From Melanopsichium pennsylvanicum (lineage: Eukaryota > Basidiomycota > Ustilaginomycetes > Ustilaginales), in contig OAPG01000015.1 of the NCBI GenBank assembly GCA_900208305.1, positions 310,001-374,000 of the forward strand: 64,000 nt of DNA, read 5' to 3'. Positions 45,301 to 56,169 of the stretch are shown here, piece by piece (the first letter of the stretch is position 1; every line of letters begins with the position of its first letter). The position numbers were made by a program, and so were the translations under genes. A model generated the notes under the pieces. That model saw nothing but the letters and a program-made list of their open reading frames with translations. It searched no databases and was not told where the DNA came from.

Positions 45301-46975
45301 GAGTGAGTGAGTGAGTGAGTGAGTGAGTGAGTGAGTGAGTGAGTGAGTGAGTGAGTGTGTGTGTGTGTGTGCCAGGCGCCCCGCCTTTGGAAATTTTGGA
45401 ATCTTCGCATGAAACGTTGAGAACAGAACAGCAGAGGAGCTTACTGTAACCACACGCTCCGCTATTCAACTCGAGCCCTTCGTGTTTCACCACAAACATC
45501 AATCAGCAGCCACACAGTCCAACAAACCCATCAGTCCCAACACAGTCGGCCCTCCCTCACTTTTTTCACCCTTTCTCTGTGGGTAAGTTGGTGTGACTTT
45601 CTCTCAGCGTTGTGAACTGTGTGCACCCACTCCCTCACGGCCGTCAGAATTGAAACGAACACCTTCTGCTTGGTCTTTCCCTGACCTTCTGGCCAAATCC
45701 AAAATCCCAACCCACAGCCTCAGGCCTCGGACTTGACTTCCCGCGTGCTCCGTGGCCCTAATTCTGTTCTCTCTCCCTCTGCCCCTCTTGCCATTTCTGT
45801 CAATCGCCCACTCAATTCACATTCGGTACGGCCCCTCGCACAAGCACACGTAAAACACAGCACTCTGCATACAGCACACGCAGCAAAGCGCACCCACACA
45901 GTGAAGTTACAGCACAGCTCTGCACAGGCTCGCACACACACTCAGACACACACACTCACGCTCACACACACCCTGATTCCTGTCCTCCCTTCTCTCGCTC
46001 TTCCTCGACTACTCCTGTATCAGCCTTTCGCTCGCTCCTCGCCTTTGTGTCTTGTTCACCTGTCCGTTCATACCAAGACAACGTAGTACAGTAGCACAAT
46101 CTCTTTTGTCACGATCCTCATTCCGTCCCCATCATCCTCTCATTCCTTCCGTGCCATTGTACCTTGTGACCCGCATCATCTCCACCTGTTATTCTCACCC
46201 AATCTCACCCCATTTGCATTTCGTTGCGCGCCGGCAGGTCCATTGCTTCGTTGTCATACATCTCCGCATCGCTAACTACGCTACGCTTTTCGCATAACAA
46301 TCTCAACGCCGACGGCTTTCCGACCTAGTCACACCCTTTGCATCCCCACTCAGCACATACATACGACCGTACGCAACGAGCTGTTGACCTATCGGGTTGT
46401 CCAGCGAACCCACTTGCATACAACTGCTTGCTTTTATACACTTTGAGCAGTATCACCACGCTTCAACTCAGCATCCCCTCGTCACGAGAACCGTCCAAAG
46501 TGTCACTCTGATCCTTGTTTCCCGCGCCCTCAAGATCGTCGAACGCATCGCAATAGAATTCTACTTGCCACAACTAGAGGCACCCGCTCTGTCCTACGTA
46601 GCCCATACATCTTTCTGGAGACATTGTCAGAGTCGCTTGAACGGTCTGGCAGTAAAATCAAGCTCATCTAAACACCTTGGCGCATCTCTCAGAAAAAGTT
46701 TTCCGTCGTAGTCGAACGCGTGCGATTCTCAAGCCGCGCCCTACCTCATTTCGATCTCGGCCGCGACGTTTTTGCATCTGACCATCCGTCCCCGTTCAGA
46801 TCGAGCTTCAACCCCTGCCGTCCCATCGATCACAGAACCTGTCTCATCTCTCGAGCGCGCTGAAGCCATCCTTTTGGTCACCGCCAATCTCTTTCGCTTG
46901 GTCTCACTCATTCCACAACCACTCCCGCACTTTTGCGCGCCACACTGCCCAAGAGCAAATCGAGTTGCACCACCC
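42370..46975. other. Intergenic spacer, 4.6 kb
   Basis: The longest gene-free stretch. The first half is AT-richer, with several TTACTGTA/TACAGTAA octamers (about 44034, 44393, 44408, 45443). It also holds a GTGA microsatellite (45287-45371) and a CA-rich tract (about 45900-45975). From about 45.5 kb the plus strand is strongly C/T-rich and probably forms the promoter and long leader of the Bni4-like gene. No frame is supported as a gene and I see no tRNA. Confidence 0.5.
45287..45371 (+). repeat. (GTGA)17 microsatellite followed by (GT)n
   Basis: Seventeen uninterrupted GTGA units (45287-45354) run directly into a GT repeat of about eight units. The array is noncoding. Confidence 0.95.
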
Positions 46976-49855
46976 ATGTTTGGCAGTCAGTTCCAGACTC
47001 AACCGTTTGGCCAATCGACGCCCGGTTACTATCCCCACATGACCCCCCAACAGCAGCAGCAAGCTCAACAGCAGCAGAACCAATTTGCTTGGATGCAATA
47101 CCAGCAAATGCTGCAAGCACAGCACTTTTACGGCCAGCAGCAGCACCATCACCAAGCACAGTCGTCAGCGTCGCCTGCCAGCGAGATTGGGACAGGGTCA
47201 GACAGCCGTCGGCGCACCTCGTCCACGCCTCAGCGACCCCAGCACCTTGCCTACAATGACACGTTTCGCCGCGAACAGCAGCAAGGCGCTCAAGTGCTTG
47301 CGCCTTTCCCTGGTGTGTCGTATGGTGGCGGTGTGCCGCAGCTCACCCAGACGCGCAGCTTCAGTGGGCAGCCCCCGGCTACGAACCAGTTTGGACAAGT
47401 AGCACCTTCTGGTCACTTTTCGTCGTCCTCTGTTTCATCTGCAGGCGGCTTCCATCCGTATCGCAGGACGCAACGCGGCAACTCGGATATTGCTACCGCT
47501 ACCAACACTCAAAACTTCCCTTCCAGTGGTGCAGGCGCTGCCCCTGCAATCGGATCGGCACCGATCGGACCAGCCGCATCTGCCGTCTCACGAGCACGCA
47601 CGGTGAGCGCTGCCTCGCAGTCATCCTCGCGAGAGACCTCACCCATGCTGGCTGCTCAGCGCAAGACTGGAGGTGTTACCCCTTCTGGTTCCGCACCCGG
47701 TCTCGTCGGCGCGAACGGCTCCAAGAGCGTTGCAGCAGGTCCATCCCACGGCGGCCTCTCATATTTGCGAGGCGCTCCGCCACGGACCAACAGCCAGTCC
47801 TCGCTCGCTTCCGATGCTTCGTCGAGGACTGCAACCGCACCGACTCCACCAGCCCACCAGCGTTCCGATTCTTCTGCCTCCATCCAGTCTGTCAATGGTT
47901 CCCAACGTGCCCAGCCTCCAAGCCTCGCCAATTCCAAGAAGCCTTCGCCCTTATCGCGACAAACTGCCAAGGATGAAGACGACGACGCGATCTACGCTGG
48001 CAGCGACGATGATCGTGTTGACGGTGGCCGTTCCACGCCCATGCCCGGCTACGCTTCCAAGGCATCCAAGAAAACGGGTCTGTCCAGCAAGCTTCGCAAG
48101 GCGCTGTCCTTCTCCAATATGAACGATATTCAGGATTCAAATGCGAACGGAAGCTCGTCTGCGGCAGCTGCTCGGCGTCCGCAGAACAACGTCTTTGGCC
48201 GAGAGCTTGGTGGTCTGCCCAACTCGTCCGGCGATACACATGCTTCCACCGGATCGACCCGATCTACGTCACCTCCCAGAACGCCCGACAACGGAGCCGC
48301 GATTCCCGGCTCGTCCGGTGCATCCATCACATCGCGTCGTGGAACCCGACCGCCTCTGTCGAACCAAAATGAGGGCAAGCGTAGCATCTTCAATCGCAAA
48401 TTCAACTCATCTACCGACAACATCTCGATCTCCTCCACCGTCTCTAGTGCGTCGGTCATGTTGCGCAAGGTGGGCAACCTCGGCAAGCTCGCCCGACGTC
48501 ACTCTCTCATGGGTCTTACCAATATGTTTAACAAGGAAAAAGACCGTGAAGGGCTAGATGGCTTTCACGGAAATTCTTTCGGCGCTATGCCGCAGGCGTC
48601 GGATGACTCGGCTATCAATACCAAGTCCAAGAAGGTAACCAAGAGCAAAAAAGGCGTTCCCGCTACCGCTTCGATCACGCATGCTACCGTCGAGCTGGAA
48701 AGTGCCCGTGTTACCGAGGCCGGCATGACCCCTGCCGCTTCGTACGTGCGACAGCACCAGCTCCAAATGCAGGCTCAAGCTGAGGTCGAGGCACGCGCAA
48801 CTCGTGAGCGTCAAGACTCGGAAGCAAAGGCTCGAGAAGCGGGCGAGCAGCGTCAAAAGATGATTGAGAAGGAAAAGGAACGTCTCAAGTCGAAGCGAGG
48901 CTGGCGCAAGAAGTTTGGCAGCAGCAACGGAGGCAGCATCAGCTCCATCACTTCAGATGCTCCCACTGGACTCGAGACCACCTATGCCGAGCCAGACTCG
49001 TACGCAGATGGTGCGACTGCCGATCCTGTCGTGTCTGCCGTGCCACCACAAATATCGATTCCCTACGGCGAAGAGGGCGGGTTTGACGCTTCCTTTGACA
49101 GCGAGCTGCTCGAACCACCGCACATGCCGGCTGCTGGCGGTCTGGGCGGCGAGGACTCGGGCGATGAATTCGAGACAGACAGCCTGCGTCACTGGGGCGA
49201 AGGTATTGAGAGGTCGCGCGCGAGCGCTGCGCAGTTCAAAAATCCCAAGGGGATCCTCAAGAAGACAGCTTCCACACCGGATCTCTCGCTGAGCGGCGGG
49301 TTTGAGAAGCCTTTCGCAGGACGCATCCGTGCCAACTCGTACGACGCTCCTCAGTCTGCCTCAGCATCATCGACTCTTCACAGCCCGAGCACCATGACCC
49401 ACATTCAGACGGGCACCGCAGGCGTTGAGCGTCTCGATGGCGTCGGTGCCAAGACCGAGTCTCCCGCGTCTTCACGACCAGGTTCGCGCTCTGACGATAT
49501 ACCACCTCACTCTGCTTCGTCAGGCTCCATCCAGCATACAGGCGGAGTGCTGGGCCACCATTCCAACTCTTCCATGCCCACGTTGTCGTTGATGATGGAC
49601 CCCTCTGCCGATTTTCTGCCGCAGCGATCAGTCACGGCACCTAGCCAACCCAAGAAGAAGCTCTCTTTTGCAGACGACCTCATCTTCCACTCGACATGGC
49701 CTGCGACAGTTTATGATCGTCGCGGTGAACAGGCGACTTGCAACCGCCTCACACCCATGTTGGCTCAGCGCATCAAAGAAGAGCTCAACACGTACAAGAT
49801 GGAAGAGATGGCGGTTGCGCCTTCGAGTCGCATCTACACCCATTTTTTCGTCTGA
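46976..49855 (+). CDS. Bni4/Afr1-like bud-neck scaffold, PP1-binding candidate
   Basis: Single-exon gene for a 959-residue, mostly disordered protein rich in Ser, Gln, Ala and Pro, with a Gln/His-rich start. A charged coiled-coil-like stretch lies at about residues 600-645. The only clear conserved part is the last 65 residues. It starts with KKKLSF (893-898) and continues through DDLIFHSTWPATVYDRRGE, TCNRLTPMLAQRIKEEL and a YTHFF end. This resembles the C-terminal domain of fungal Bni4-type proteins, where a K/R-x-F-like motif binds protein phosphatase 1 (Glc7) to place chitin synthase at the bud neck. The family call is from memory of that C-terminus. The ATG at 46976 is the first in frame. 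Confidence 0.7.
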   Translation: MFGSQFQTQPFGQSTPGYYPHMTPQQQQQAQQQQNQFAWMQYQQMLQAQHFYGQQQHHHQAQSSASPASEIGTGSDSRRRTSSTPQRPQHLAYNDTFRREQQQGAQVLAPFPGVSYGGGVPQLTQTRSFSGQPPATNQFGQVAPSGHFSSSSVSSAGGFHPYRRTQRGNSDIATATNTQNFPSSGAGAAPAIGSAPIGPAASAVSRARTVSAASQSSSRETSPMLAAQRKTGGVTPSGSAPGLVGANGSKSVAAGPSHGGLSYLRGAPPRTNSQSSLASDASSRTATAPTPPAHQRSDSSASIQSVNGSQRAQPPSLANSKKPSPLSRQTAKDEDDDAIYAGSDDDRVDGGRSTPMPGYASKASKKTGLSSKLRKALSFSNMNDIQDSNANGSSSAAAARRPQNNVFGRELGGLPNSSGDTHASTGSTRSTSPPRTPDNGAAIPGSSGASITSRRGTRPPLSNQNEGKRSIFNRKFNSSTDNISISSTVSSASVMLRKVGNLGKLARRHSLMGLTNMFNKEKDREGLDGFHGNSFGAMPQASDDSAINTKSKKVTKSKKGVPATASITHATVELESARVTEAGMTPAASYVRQHQLQMQAQAEVEARATRERQDSEAKAREAGEQRQKMIEKEKERLKSKRGWRKKFGSSNGGSISSITSDAPTGLETTYAEPDSYADGATADPVVSAVPPQISIPYGEEGGFDASFDSELLEPPHMPAAGGLGGEDSGDEFETDSLRHWGEGIERSRASAAQFKNPKGILKKTASTPDLSLSGGFEKPFAGRIRANSYDAPQSASASSTLHSPSTMTHIQTGTAGVERLDGVGAKTESPASSRPGSRSDDIPPHSASSGSIQHTGGVLGHHSNSSMPTLSLMMDPSADFLPQRSVTAPSQPKKKLSFADDLIFHSTWPATVYDRRGEQATCNRLTPMLAQRIKEELNTYKMEEMAVAPSSRIYTHFFV

Positions 49856-51984
49856 ACCAGCATCGCTTTATTATGTCTTGCTTCGTCCTTTCTTGGCATT
49901 TCCATCAACAGCACGCAAACGTTTTTGAGATTCTGCTTGCTTGCTTGCTTTATCAAAGCCTCATCTTGTCTCCTTCTGCCCACACAATTGATCTCTGCTC
50001 TCTTGACTCGGTTTGTGGTGTCAAAAATCGCACACACGCATTCGCGATCCCTCCTTTAGCGGAGATAGTGATCGGCGACAGCACCATTGCCTCGGTGTCT
50101 CGCACGTTTTTCTCCGTATCCAATCTCATGCACCTTTCTCTCACACACATGGTCTGAATCGCTTTTCTCAAACACTGTACACTCACACGGCTCTCTCTTT
50201 CTCCCCCTCTCTCTCCCTCTCTCTAGCACAAACACACACAAACATTTTTATCACAGTATCATTGTAGGGTTTCGAGCTCATTCTCATCTTCCTCTTCTTT
50301 TTGCATGCCTCTTCTTACTCTCTCTCTCCCCTCTTCTCACTCTCACTCTCACGTCTTAGGTTTTGTTTTTTTTCAAGTTTTCAAAAAATGGCTTTGGGTG
50401 CTCGCTTTCCCTCGTCATCTGTAAATTTCAAAACCACAACCATCTTGCACATGATGATGGACAATTCTCCTGCTGAAAACTCATCTGTTTAAACAACAGC
50501 GTTGAGCAAAGTGAGGAGTGTGATGAGAGAGAGAGAGAGAGAGCTAAATTTACATAGGGATGAGCTTTGGTCGGAATTTTAACCGATGCCAAGTTGATTG
50601 CGTGTGGAGAATGATGATCCGTGCACGCACATGTGGAAGAGCACAGTTTGAGTGGAAGGGATTTTTGCCTTACGCCTTTTCGATCATACATATTTAAATA
50701 ATTGGACCAACTTCGGGGGGCTAAGAGAGTTTACGAAGCAAATAAAAAGGGGACACCACGAGATTGTCTTGAGGTGCTGTTTTGGCATCTGCTTTGGACT
50801 TGGACTAACTTACTGTAAGTGTGCTGGTGCGTGGAGCTGAAACGGCGGAACTGGAATCCCGCCTGACTGGCGCTTGTGTGAGTTGGTTCAGTTTCGTCAT
50901 CGTGAAATGTATCACACAGCAAAGTAAATCACTAAATACATTACAGTTCACAGAGAGCACAGACCCGTCAGCTTGAATTCCAGTATTTTCTTTTTTTCTT
51001 TTTCTTTTTCTTTATTTTTTTCCTCCAAAAGGATTGGAACTGAGGCTGATACAGTAATTTAGTTGTGAGAAAGTGGGTGGGAGTTACAGTAGACAAAAAG
51101 GTGCATCACTTGGTCAGTCAACCCTGCCTGCTGGGTTGATTTTCACATCACAAGCACACACAGACGAATTCAACCGTGCACAACTTGTGCACAATTTTGC
51201 ACGATCCAGCTGAAAACCAGAGAGAGAGGAGCAGTAAAGGCACTCACTTCCCTTAACGCATTCCAGCCAGCCAGCCTCTCTCCCTCTCTCTCTCTCTCTT
51301 TTCCCCCTCTCTCAATTGAACCTCACGATTTGATCGTAACTCGGTTGGTGCGCCCGTCACACTCAATTGCTAACTCTCAAATTCAGTTTCACCCTCTAGT
51401 CCCCTGTGCTCCCCCCAGTCCGCCTTACTTGCCCTTTGACTGACGAACGCTGCTGCTGCTACGCCTCACCGTTCGCCTCCACCACCTATCACTTGCCATC
51501 CTCTTGATCGTGATCGTCATCAATTGCACCCTTTCCCAACAATTTTACGGTCATCCTCCGCTGATATCGCCTCTTCCTCTTGGTTAAGGTGTCTCCTCCC
51601 ACATCATCTGCATCTGCATCCGCTTCCACCCCACCTAAACTATAACGCCTAAACCACCGAAAATCCTCGCTGGCTTCGACCTTGAATTCAAAATTCAAGC
51701 GCTAACGTCGATCGCAATCTCCATTCGATCACATCGAAACGTTCCATTCTCTCGTAGTCAGTCTCTGACCAACTTCTCAAGCCAACACAGAGAAAATTTG
51801 TTGGAATATATCCCTTTCGCCCGCGCACATATCCCTACCGCGGTGAAATACAACCACCCGCCCCAACTGCTCGCTCTTGCTGATCGCAATAGCAACTGCT
51901 TCTGGTACACTTCAATAACTCGTAGCTCATTGCCTTTTTGCTCACCATCATCATCCTCGCGAACCGTTTATATACAACCTCGCC
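49856..51984. other. Intergenic spacer, 2.1 kb
   Basis: No supported gene. It contains C/T microsatellite stretches (about 50190-50225 and 51280-51310), GA repeats near 50530, TTACTGTA octamers (about 50811 and 51050) and, on the right, a pyrimidine-rich region likely to be the leader of the OSH gene. Confidence 0.5.
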
Positions 51985-53184
51985 ATGGGTCTGCTCGATC
52001 ACGTAAGCGGCGCCGTCTCAGGCGCCAAGTCGCACATCAAGCCTTCCAAGGAGGATCGTCCTCCTGAGGGCGCCTCCGCTGATGACACCGAAGAGCTTGA
52101 CGAGGAATCGGGAAACATTCTCATGTCGCTCATCGGTCAGTTGCGCATAGGAATGGACTTGTCCAAGGTCACCCTCCCCACCTTTGTCCTCGAGCCACGC
52201 TCGATGCTCGAGAGGATTACCGACTTCATGTCACATCCCGATCTCATCTTTGGTGCTGGCAAGATCGACTCGGCTGAAGATCGATTCCTCCACATTACAC
52301 GTTACTATCTTTCCGGCTGGCACATCAAGCCTAAAGGTGTCAAGAAGCCATACAACCCCATCCTTGGCGAGTTTTTCCGCTGCACCTACAACTTTGCGGA
52401 TGGCACCAAGAGTTACTACATTGCCGAACAAGTGTCGCATCACCCACCCATCAGTGCCTACTATTACGTCTCACCCGAGAACAACCTGCTGATCTATGGC
52501 GAGCTCAAGCCAAAGTCCAAGTTCCTCGGCAACTCAGCAGCCACTCTGATGGGCGGTGAAAATCGTGTGGTTTTGCTGGACCGACAAGAAGACGGCGAGT
52601 ACCAGATTTCGATGCCCAACATGTACGCTCGAGGTATTCTGTTTGGTCGTATGGTTCTGGAATTGGGCGATACGTCCAAGATTCGCAACGAGGCCAACGA
52701 TCTCAGCTGCGATGTCGAGTTCAAGACCAAAGGTTACTTTACAGGCACGTACAACGCCATTGGTGGCAAGGTCACCAAGCGATCCAAGACAGTCGGAGAG
52801 ATTACGGGAAAGTGGAGCGATTCGATGGACTACAAGGAGTCGGCCACCAGTAAGCACCAAGAGCTGTTTGATGCACGCAAAGCCGCCATTGCTCAGAAGG
52901 AGGTGATTCCCGAGGACCAACAGGAGGAGAACGAGAGCAGGAGACTGTGGAGTAAGGTGACAGAAGGGATCAAGGAGAAGAACTTGGACAAGGCGACAGA
53001 GAACAAGTCGGCGATCGAGGAGAAGCAGAGAGCACTGGCTAAAGAGAGGGAAGAGAGCGGTGCCACTTGGCAACCTCGGTTCTTTGTTCAGAAGGGCGAA
53101 AAGTACTATCCCAAGATGGATGCTATGCCCGGGGAAGAGTTTAGGCCACAGGTTGTGATTGACTACTTTGCAAAGGCTTTGTAA
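51985..53184 (+). CDS. Oxysterol-binding-protein-related lipid exchanger, Osh6/Osh7 type
   Basis: Single-exon gene for a 399-residue protein that is almost only the ORD lipid-transfer domain, without PH or ankyrin parts. The family signature EQVSHHPP is present, with H152 and H153 that bind the PI4P phosphate in this family. The LPTFVLEPRSMLERITDFM, VKKPYNPILGEFFRC and NMYARGILFGRM segments match Osh6/Osh7 better than Osh4. Osh6/7 exchange phosphatidylserine and PI4P between ER and plasma membrane. The C-terminal helix region (about 300-360) is charged, as in the family. The ATG at 51985 has the purine-poor but usual CGCC context before it. Confidence 0.93.
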   Translation: MGLLDHVSGAVSGAKSHIKPSKEDRPPEGASADDTEELDEESGNILMSLIGQLRIGMDLSKVTLPTFVLEPRSMLERITDFMSHPDLIFGAGKIDSAEDRFLHITRYYLSGWHIKPKGVKKPYNPILGEFFRCTYNFADGTKSYYIAEQVSHHPPISAYYYVSPENNLLIYGELKPKSKFLGNSAATLMGGENRVVLLDRQEDGEYQISMPNMYARGILFGRMVLELGDTSKIRNEANDLSCDVEFKTKGYFTGTYNAIGGKVTKRSKTVGEITGKWSDSMDYKESATSKHQELFDARKAAIAQKEVIPEDQQEENESRRLWSKVTEGIKEKNLDKATENKSAIEEKQRALAKEREESGATWQPRFFVQKGEKYYPKMDAMPGEEFRPQVVIDYFAKAL

Positions 53185-53241
53185 GATGATGATGCGCGTG
53201 GTCAGCATGGGATTTCCCTTTCCCTTTCCCTTTCCTTTCCC

Positions 53242-53289
<48 letters not shown>

Positions 53290-54431
53290 CGCTACTGCTA
53301 CTGCTAGATCGTCTGGATAGAGCCAAATATTGATATTGATTGGGGTTGCTGGTTGTCGCTGCTTGACTGTAACAGCAGGCATCGAAAGCGGGAAAGTGCA
53401 GTCCAATCGATCGTCTTACGATTGAAGATGCGCTCGCTCGCTCGCCTACATCTCTCCCTATGTCATATCACATCGTACTCTCCCCAATTTCTTATATATA
53501 CACACACACACACGCCGCTCGAATGCAACTTTATTGGAAATTGGTTCTTGATACTGTATCACACAGACTTTCGCTGTGGACTGACTTTCGTTGTCCAGTT
53601 GATCTGAGATGGACGAAATTAGTATTTTGTCATGTGGCACTATTGTGTGAATAAGGCATGATGAGAAGCAGGACGGGGGGGTTTGATTGCGACCAAGTTA
53701 TACACTGTAAATTAGTATACTTTAGGGGCGAAGTGGTGAGGGTTAAGGTGTTAGAGCGGGCGGGGCGATGCGTGTGATGAACAGATTCGTGATTAGGGTG
53801 AAGGTGTAGAAGGGGACGCGTAAATGAAACGCGTTGACGCGTAAAGTGAAATAAAGACGGCGCCTTTGTGCAGTGAGCTGTGATAGAGGTTGCTCATCAA
53901 TTTTACTTTTCATACATCACACCTATCCCATCCTCATCAACCTCGAGCTGAAGCGCATTCACCATTCATCATTGCACACTGCTCACCATCACTCATCCAA
54001 TGATAATTACTTTTTAAAACCATCATCACCATCACTCCCTCACTTCACGTCACTCTTTGACCACCCAAAGTAGCATATTCGAGACTCCCTTCAAGTCTTC
54101 TTGCAGCCAGCGCTAGCCAGATACTTGTCCGCCTTTACACCTCAACACAGACTAGTTTGCTTTTCTAGCATCCGAGATATCGCTGTAGCTCTTTGCTGGA
54201 CTGCCTTCGCTTCTACATATCCTTGAAAGCAGGCGTCAGCTTGGCTAGTGGCAACCTCCAACTTTCTTGCAGCTGGCCGGACTCTAGAGCACCCTCGCGC
54301 AGCACGTCTGCCTCATCGATATTAGTCAGGATCTCGCCTTTTTTTAGCTCCCTACTTCTGTCCAAATCTCAATCAACGCGTCCTTGCAATCCCGCATCAC
54401 CCCTAACGCAGCCTCTCTACCCACCCCCACA
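53185..54431. other. Spacer after the OSH gene, 1.2 kb
   Basis: It begins with CCCTTT and CTCACT repeats right after the OSH stop, then a TA/CA stretch near 53494-53514. The right part is the promoter and leader of the next gene. I see no gene. Confidence 0.55.
53211..53288 (+). repeat. CCCTTT and CTCACT hexanucleotide repeats
   Basis: About four CCCTTT-type units are followed by about eight CTCACT units (53243-53288). They start 27 bases after the OSH stop codon, so they are probably transcribed in its 3' UTR. Confidence 0.9.
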
Positions 54432-55622
54432 ATGTCATCCTTGATCCCCATCACAGCTGGAAACGCAGCAGCGGACTACACGCACAAGTTCAAGAAGCAT
54501 TTCGGAGATCGTCCAACTGCATTTGCTCTTTCGGAACAAACCTCCCGTGCTTCTTCTTCGAGCTCGCTCGTCTCCTCTCCTTCTTCTTCTTCGCCCACCA
54601 ACACACCGCACTCAATATCGTTCGCCGCCCAGGACACACACACCCTGGATCCATTTGGCGGCTCATTTTCGAACACGACACAATGTTCTGCCGCGCAAAA
54701 TTGCTTCACAACAATACAATCGCTCACGGCGGAAGAAGCAGCCAACCCAGGCAGCGTAGACTCGGAAACACACAACACGTTAGCGAATCTAGGATGGCGC
54801 ATCCGATCTCGCATCAATAAAGGATATTCTCGCTCAACAACCTCGCACGATCCGTTCGGGGGTTCGAATCACCAGAATGGGAATAACGCGTTCAGAAGTG
54901 AAAGGGACATACTCGCCAATGTGACAAACACTAGACGTGGATGGAGTCGTATTCAAACAGCGCCCACGCTCAGCGCTGATTTTGACGGATTGAGAAAGCT
55001 TCCTCAGTCTCTTGCTCATTCTAGTTTGTGCGAATCCAAGACAACAGAGATGGAGGTGGAAATGGAAGTCGGGAGCAACATCAATCTGAATGATGGTGCA
55101 ATTGCAAAGAGGTCTCGTAGCGATGACTCTAGTTCAGACTCTGACTCTGACTCGGAAGTAGCCGACGAAATAAACAGACATTCATCGACTAACACCAAGA
55201 AGCACCACCACCACCACCACCATCGCCAACAGCAGCAGCAGCAACAGGCGACGCAAGAATGGAGAGAGAAACGAATCATTAAAGGAATGCCCAAATTAAG
55301 TTTCAGCACTTCCTCCAGCTCTAGTTCTACTATTTCTGGTTCTTTCTTCACTACCTCACCCTCCTCATCATCATCATTATTTGAATCGCAAGGTCAAAGA
55401 ACAAGAAGTTTTGATCGAACTCAAAGTTCAGCATCACAATCACGTTCGCATTTCACTACTGCAGATGGTTCTCCAATCGACTCTTCAACCACGATGATGG
55501 TGGTAGATGAAGAGATATTGTGTTTTGACAAGACGGAAAACAATTTAAGAGGAAAAGGCCAAGAAGTAGCGGGAATGGTGTCGTATGATTTTTCTGCCCA
55601 TTTCAACTGTACAGATTTCTAA
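54432..55622 (+). CDS. Disordered protein with a Hug-like motif, possible ribonucleotide reductase regulator
   Basis: Single-exon gene for a 396-residue protein rich in Ser, Thr, Asn and Gln, with His and Gln runs (about residues 257-274). I recognise no folded domain. One segment, NLGWRIRSRINKGY (119-132), fits the pattern of the Hug motif in the Spd1/Dif1/Sml1 group of small ribonucleotide reductase inhibitors (Gly, x, Arg, Ile, Arg, then Gly-Tyr). DPFGGS occurs twice, before and after it. A second short conserved-looking piece is KGMPKLSFS (about 283-291). A role in nucleotide-pool control is a guess from the motif alone. The start is the ATG at 54432, the only ATG near the open end of the frame. 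Confidence 0.6.
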   Translation: MSSLIPITAGNAAADYTHKFKKHFGDRPTAFALSEQTSRASSSSSLVSSPSSSSPTNTPHSISFAAQDTHTLDPFGGSFSNTTQCSAAQNCFTTIQSLTAEEAANPGSVDSETHNTLANLGWRIRSRINKGYSRSTTSHDPFGGSNHQNGNNAFRSERDILANVTNTRRGWSRIQTAPTLSADFDGLRKLPQSLAHSSLCESKTTEMEVEMEVGSNINLNDGAIAKRSRSDDSSSDSDSDSEVADEINRHSSTNTKKHHHHHHHRQQQQQQQATQEWREKRIIKGMPKLSFSTSSSSSSTISGSFFTTSPSSSSSLFESQGQRTRSFDRTQSSASQSRSHFTTADGSPIDSSTTMMVVDEEILCFDKTENNLRGKGQEVAGMVSYDFSAHFNCTDF

Positions 55623-56169
55623 AAAGCTGGTTCCCTTCTTTTCGAAAACTTTACGTAAATCAATGATACTAAACCTGAAGAGAGAATTAATTAGCATGGG
55701 TTTTTTTTTGTTTCTTATTAAACGCTTTAGCTTTCTCTTTCTCTTTCTCTCTCTGTCTTGTTGTTTTACTTTGTGTCTTTCTATGGTTTTCTCTCTCTGT
55801 CGTATATTGAAATGCACATTTTACAATGTTACTGTTACTGAAAAAAAAAAATCACAGAGACTTTCGATGAGTATTTGTCGAAAGGATCAAGGCACAAGTA
55901 AGTAGTCATAGGTTATTTTGATGCTGAGACATCATACACTCTAAAACACGCACACACACACACACACAATTTCGCGCTAACTTTTTGATTGTTCTATGAA
56001 ATTTTCAACCCATATCTCTTGTTCGTGTCATTGATGAATACATTACCACCATTCGTTGTTGTTATTATTGTTTGGTGATAATACATGGTATAGATGCCAA
56101 AATGCTCGCGATGGTTTTGTTCTTCTACACAATCTTAACAATTTTTCTTCTTGGTCACACAGACTTGAA
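55623..56169. other. Convergent 3' spacer
   Basis: It lies between the disordered protein gene and NXT1. It contains a CTTT/CT-rich stretch (about 55735-55800) and a CA repeat (55946-55969). No gene is visible. Confidence 0.6.

Noticed and set aside
45092..45502. Minus-strand frame through the GTGA repeat
   Set aside because: Created by the microsatellite; no protein motif outside the repeat.
54860..54872. GGGTTCGAATC, resembling a tRNA B box
   Set aside because: Lies inside a coding frame and cannot be folded into a tRNA.
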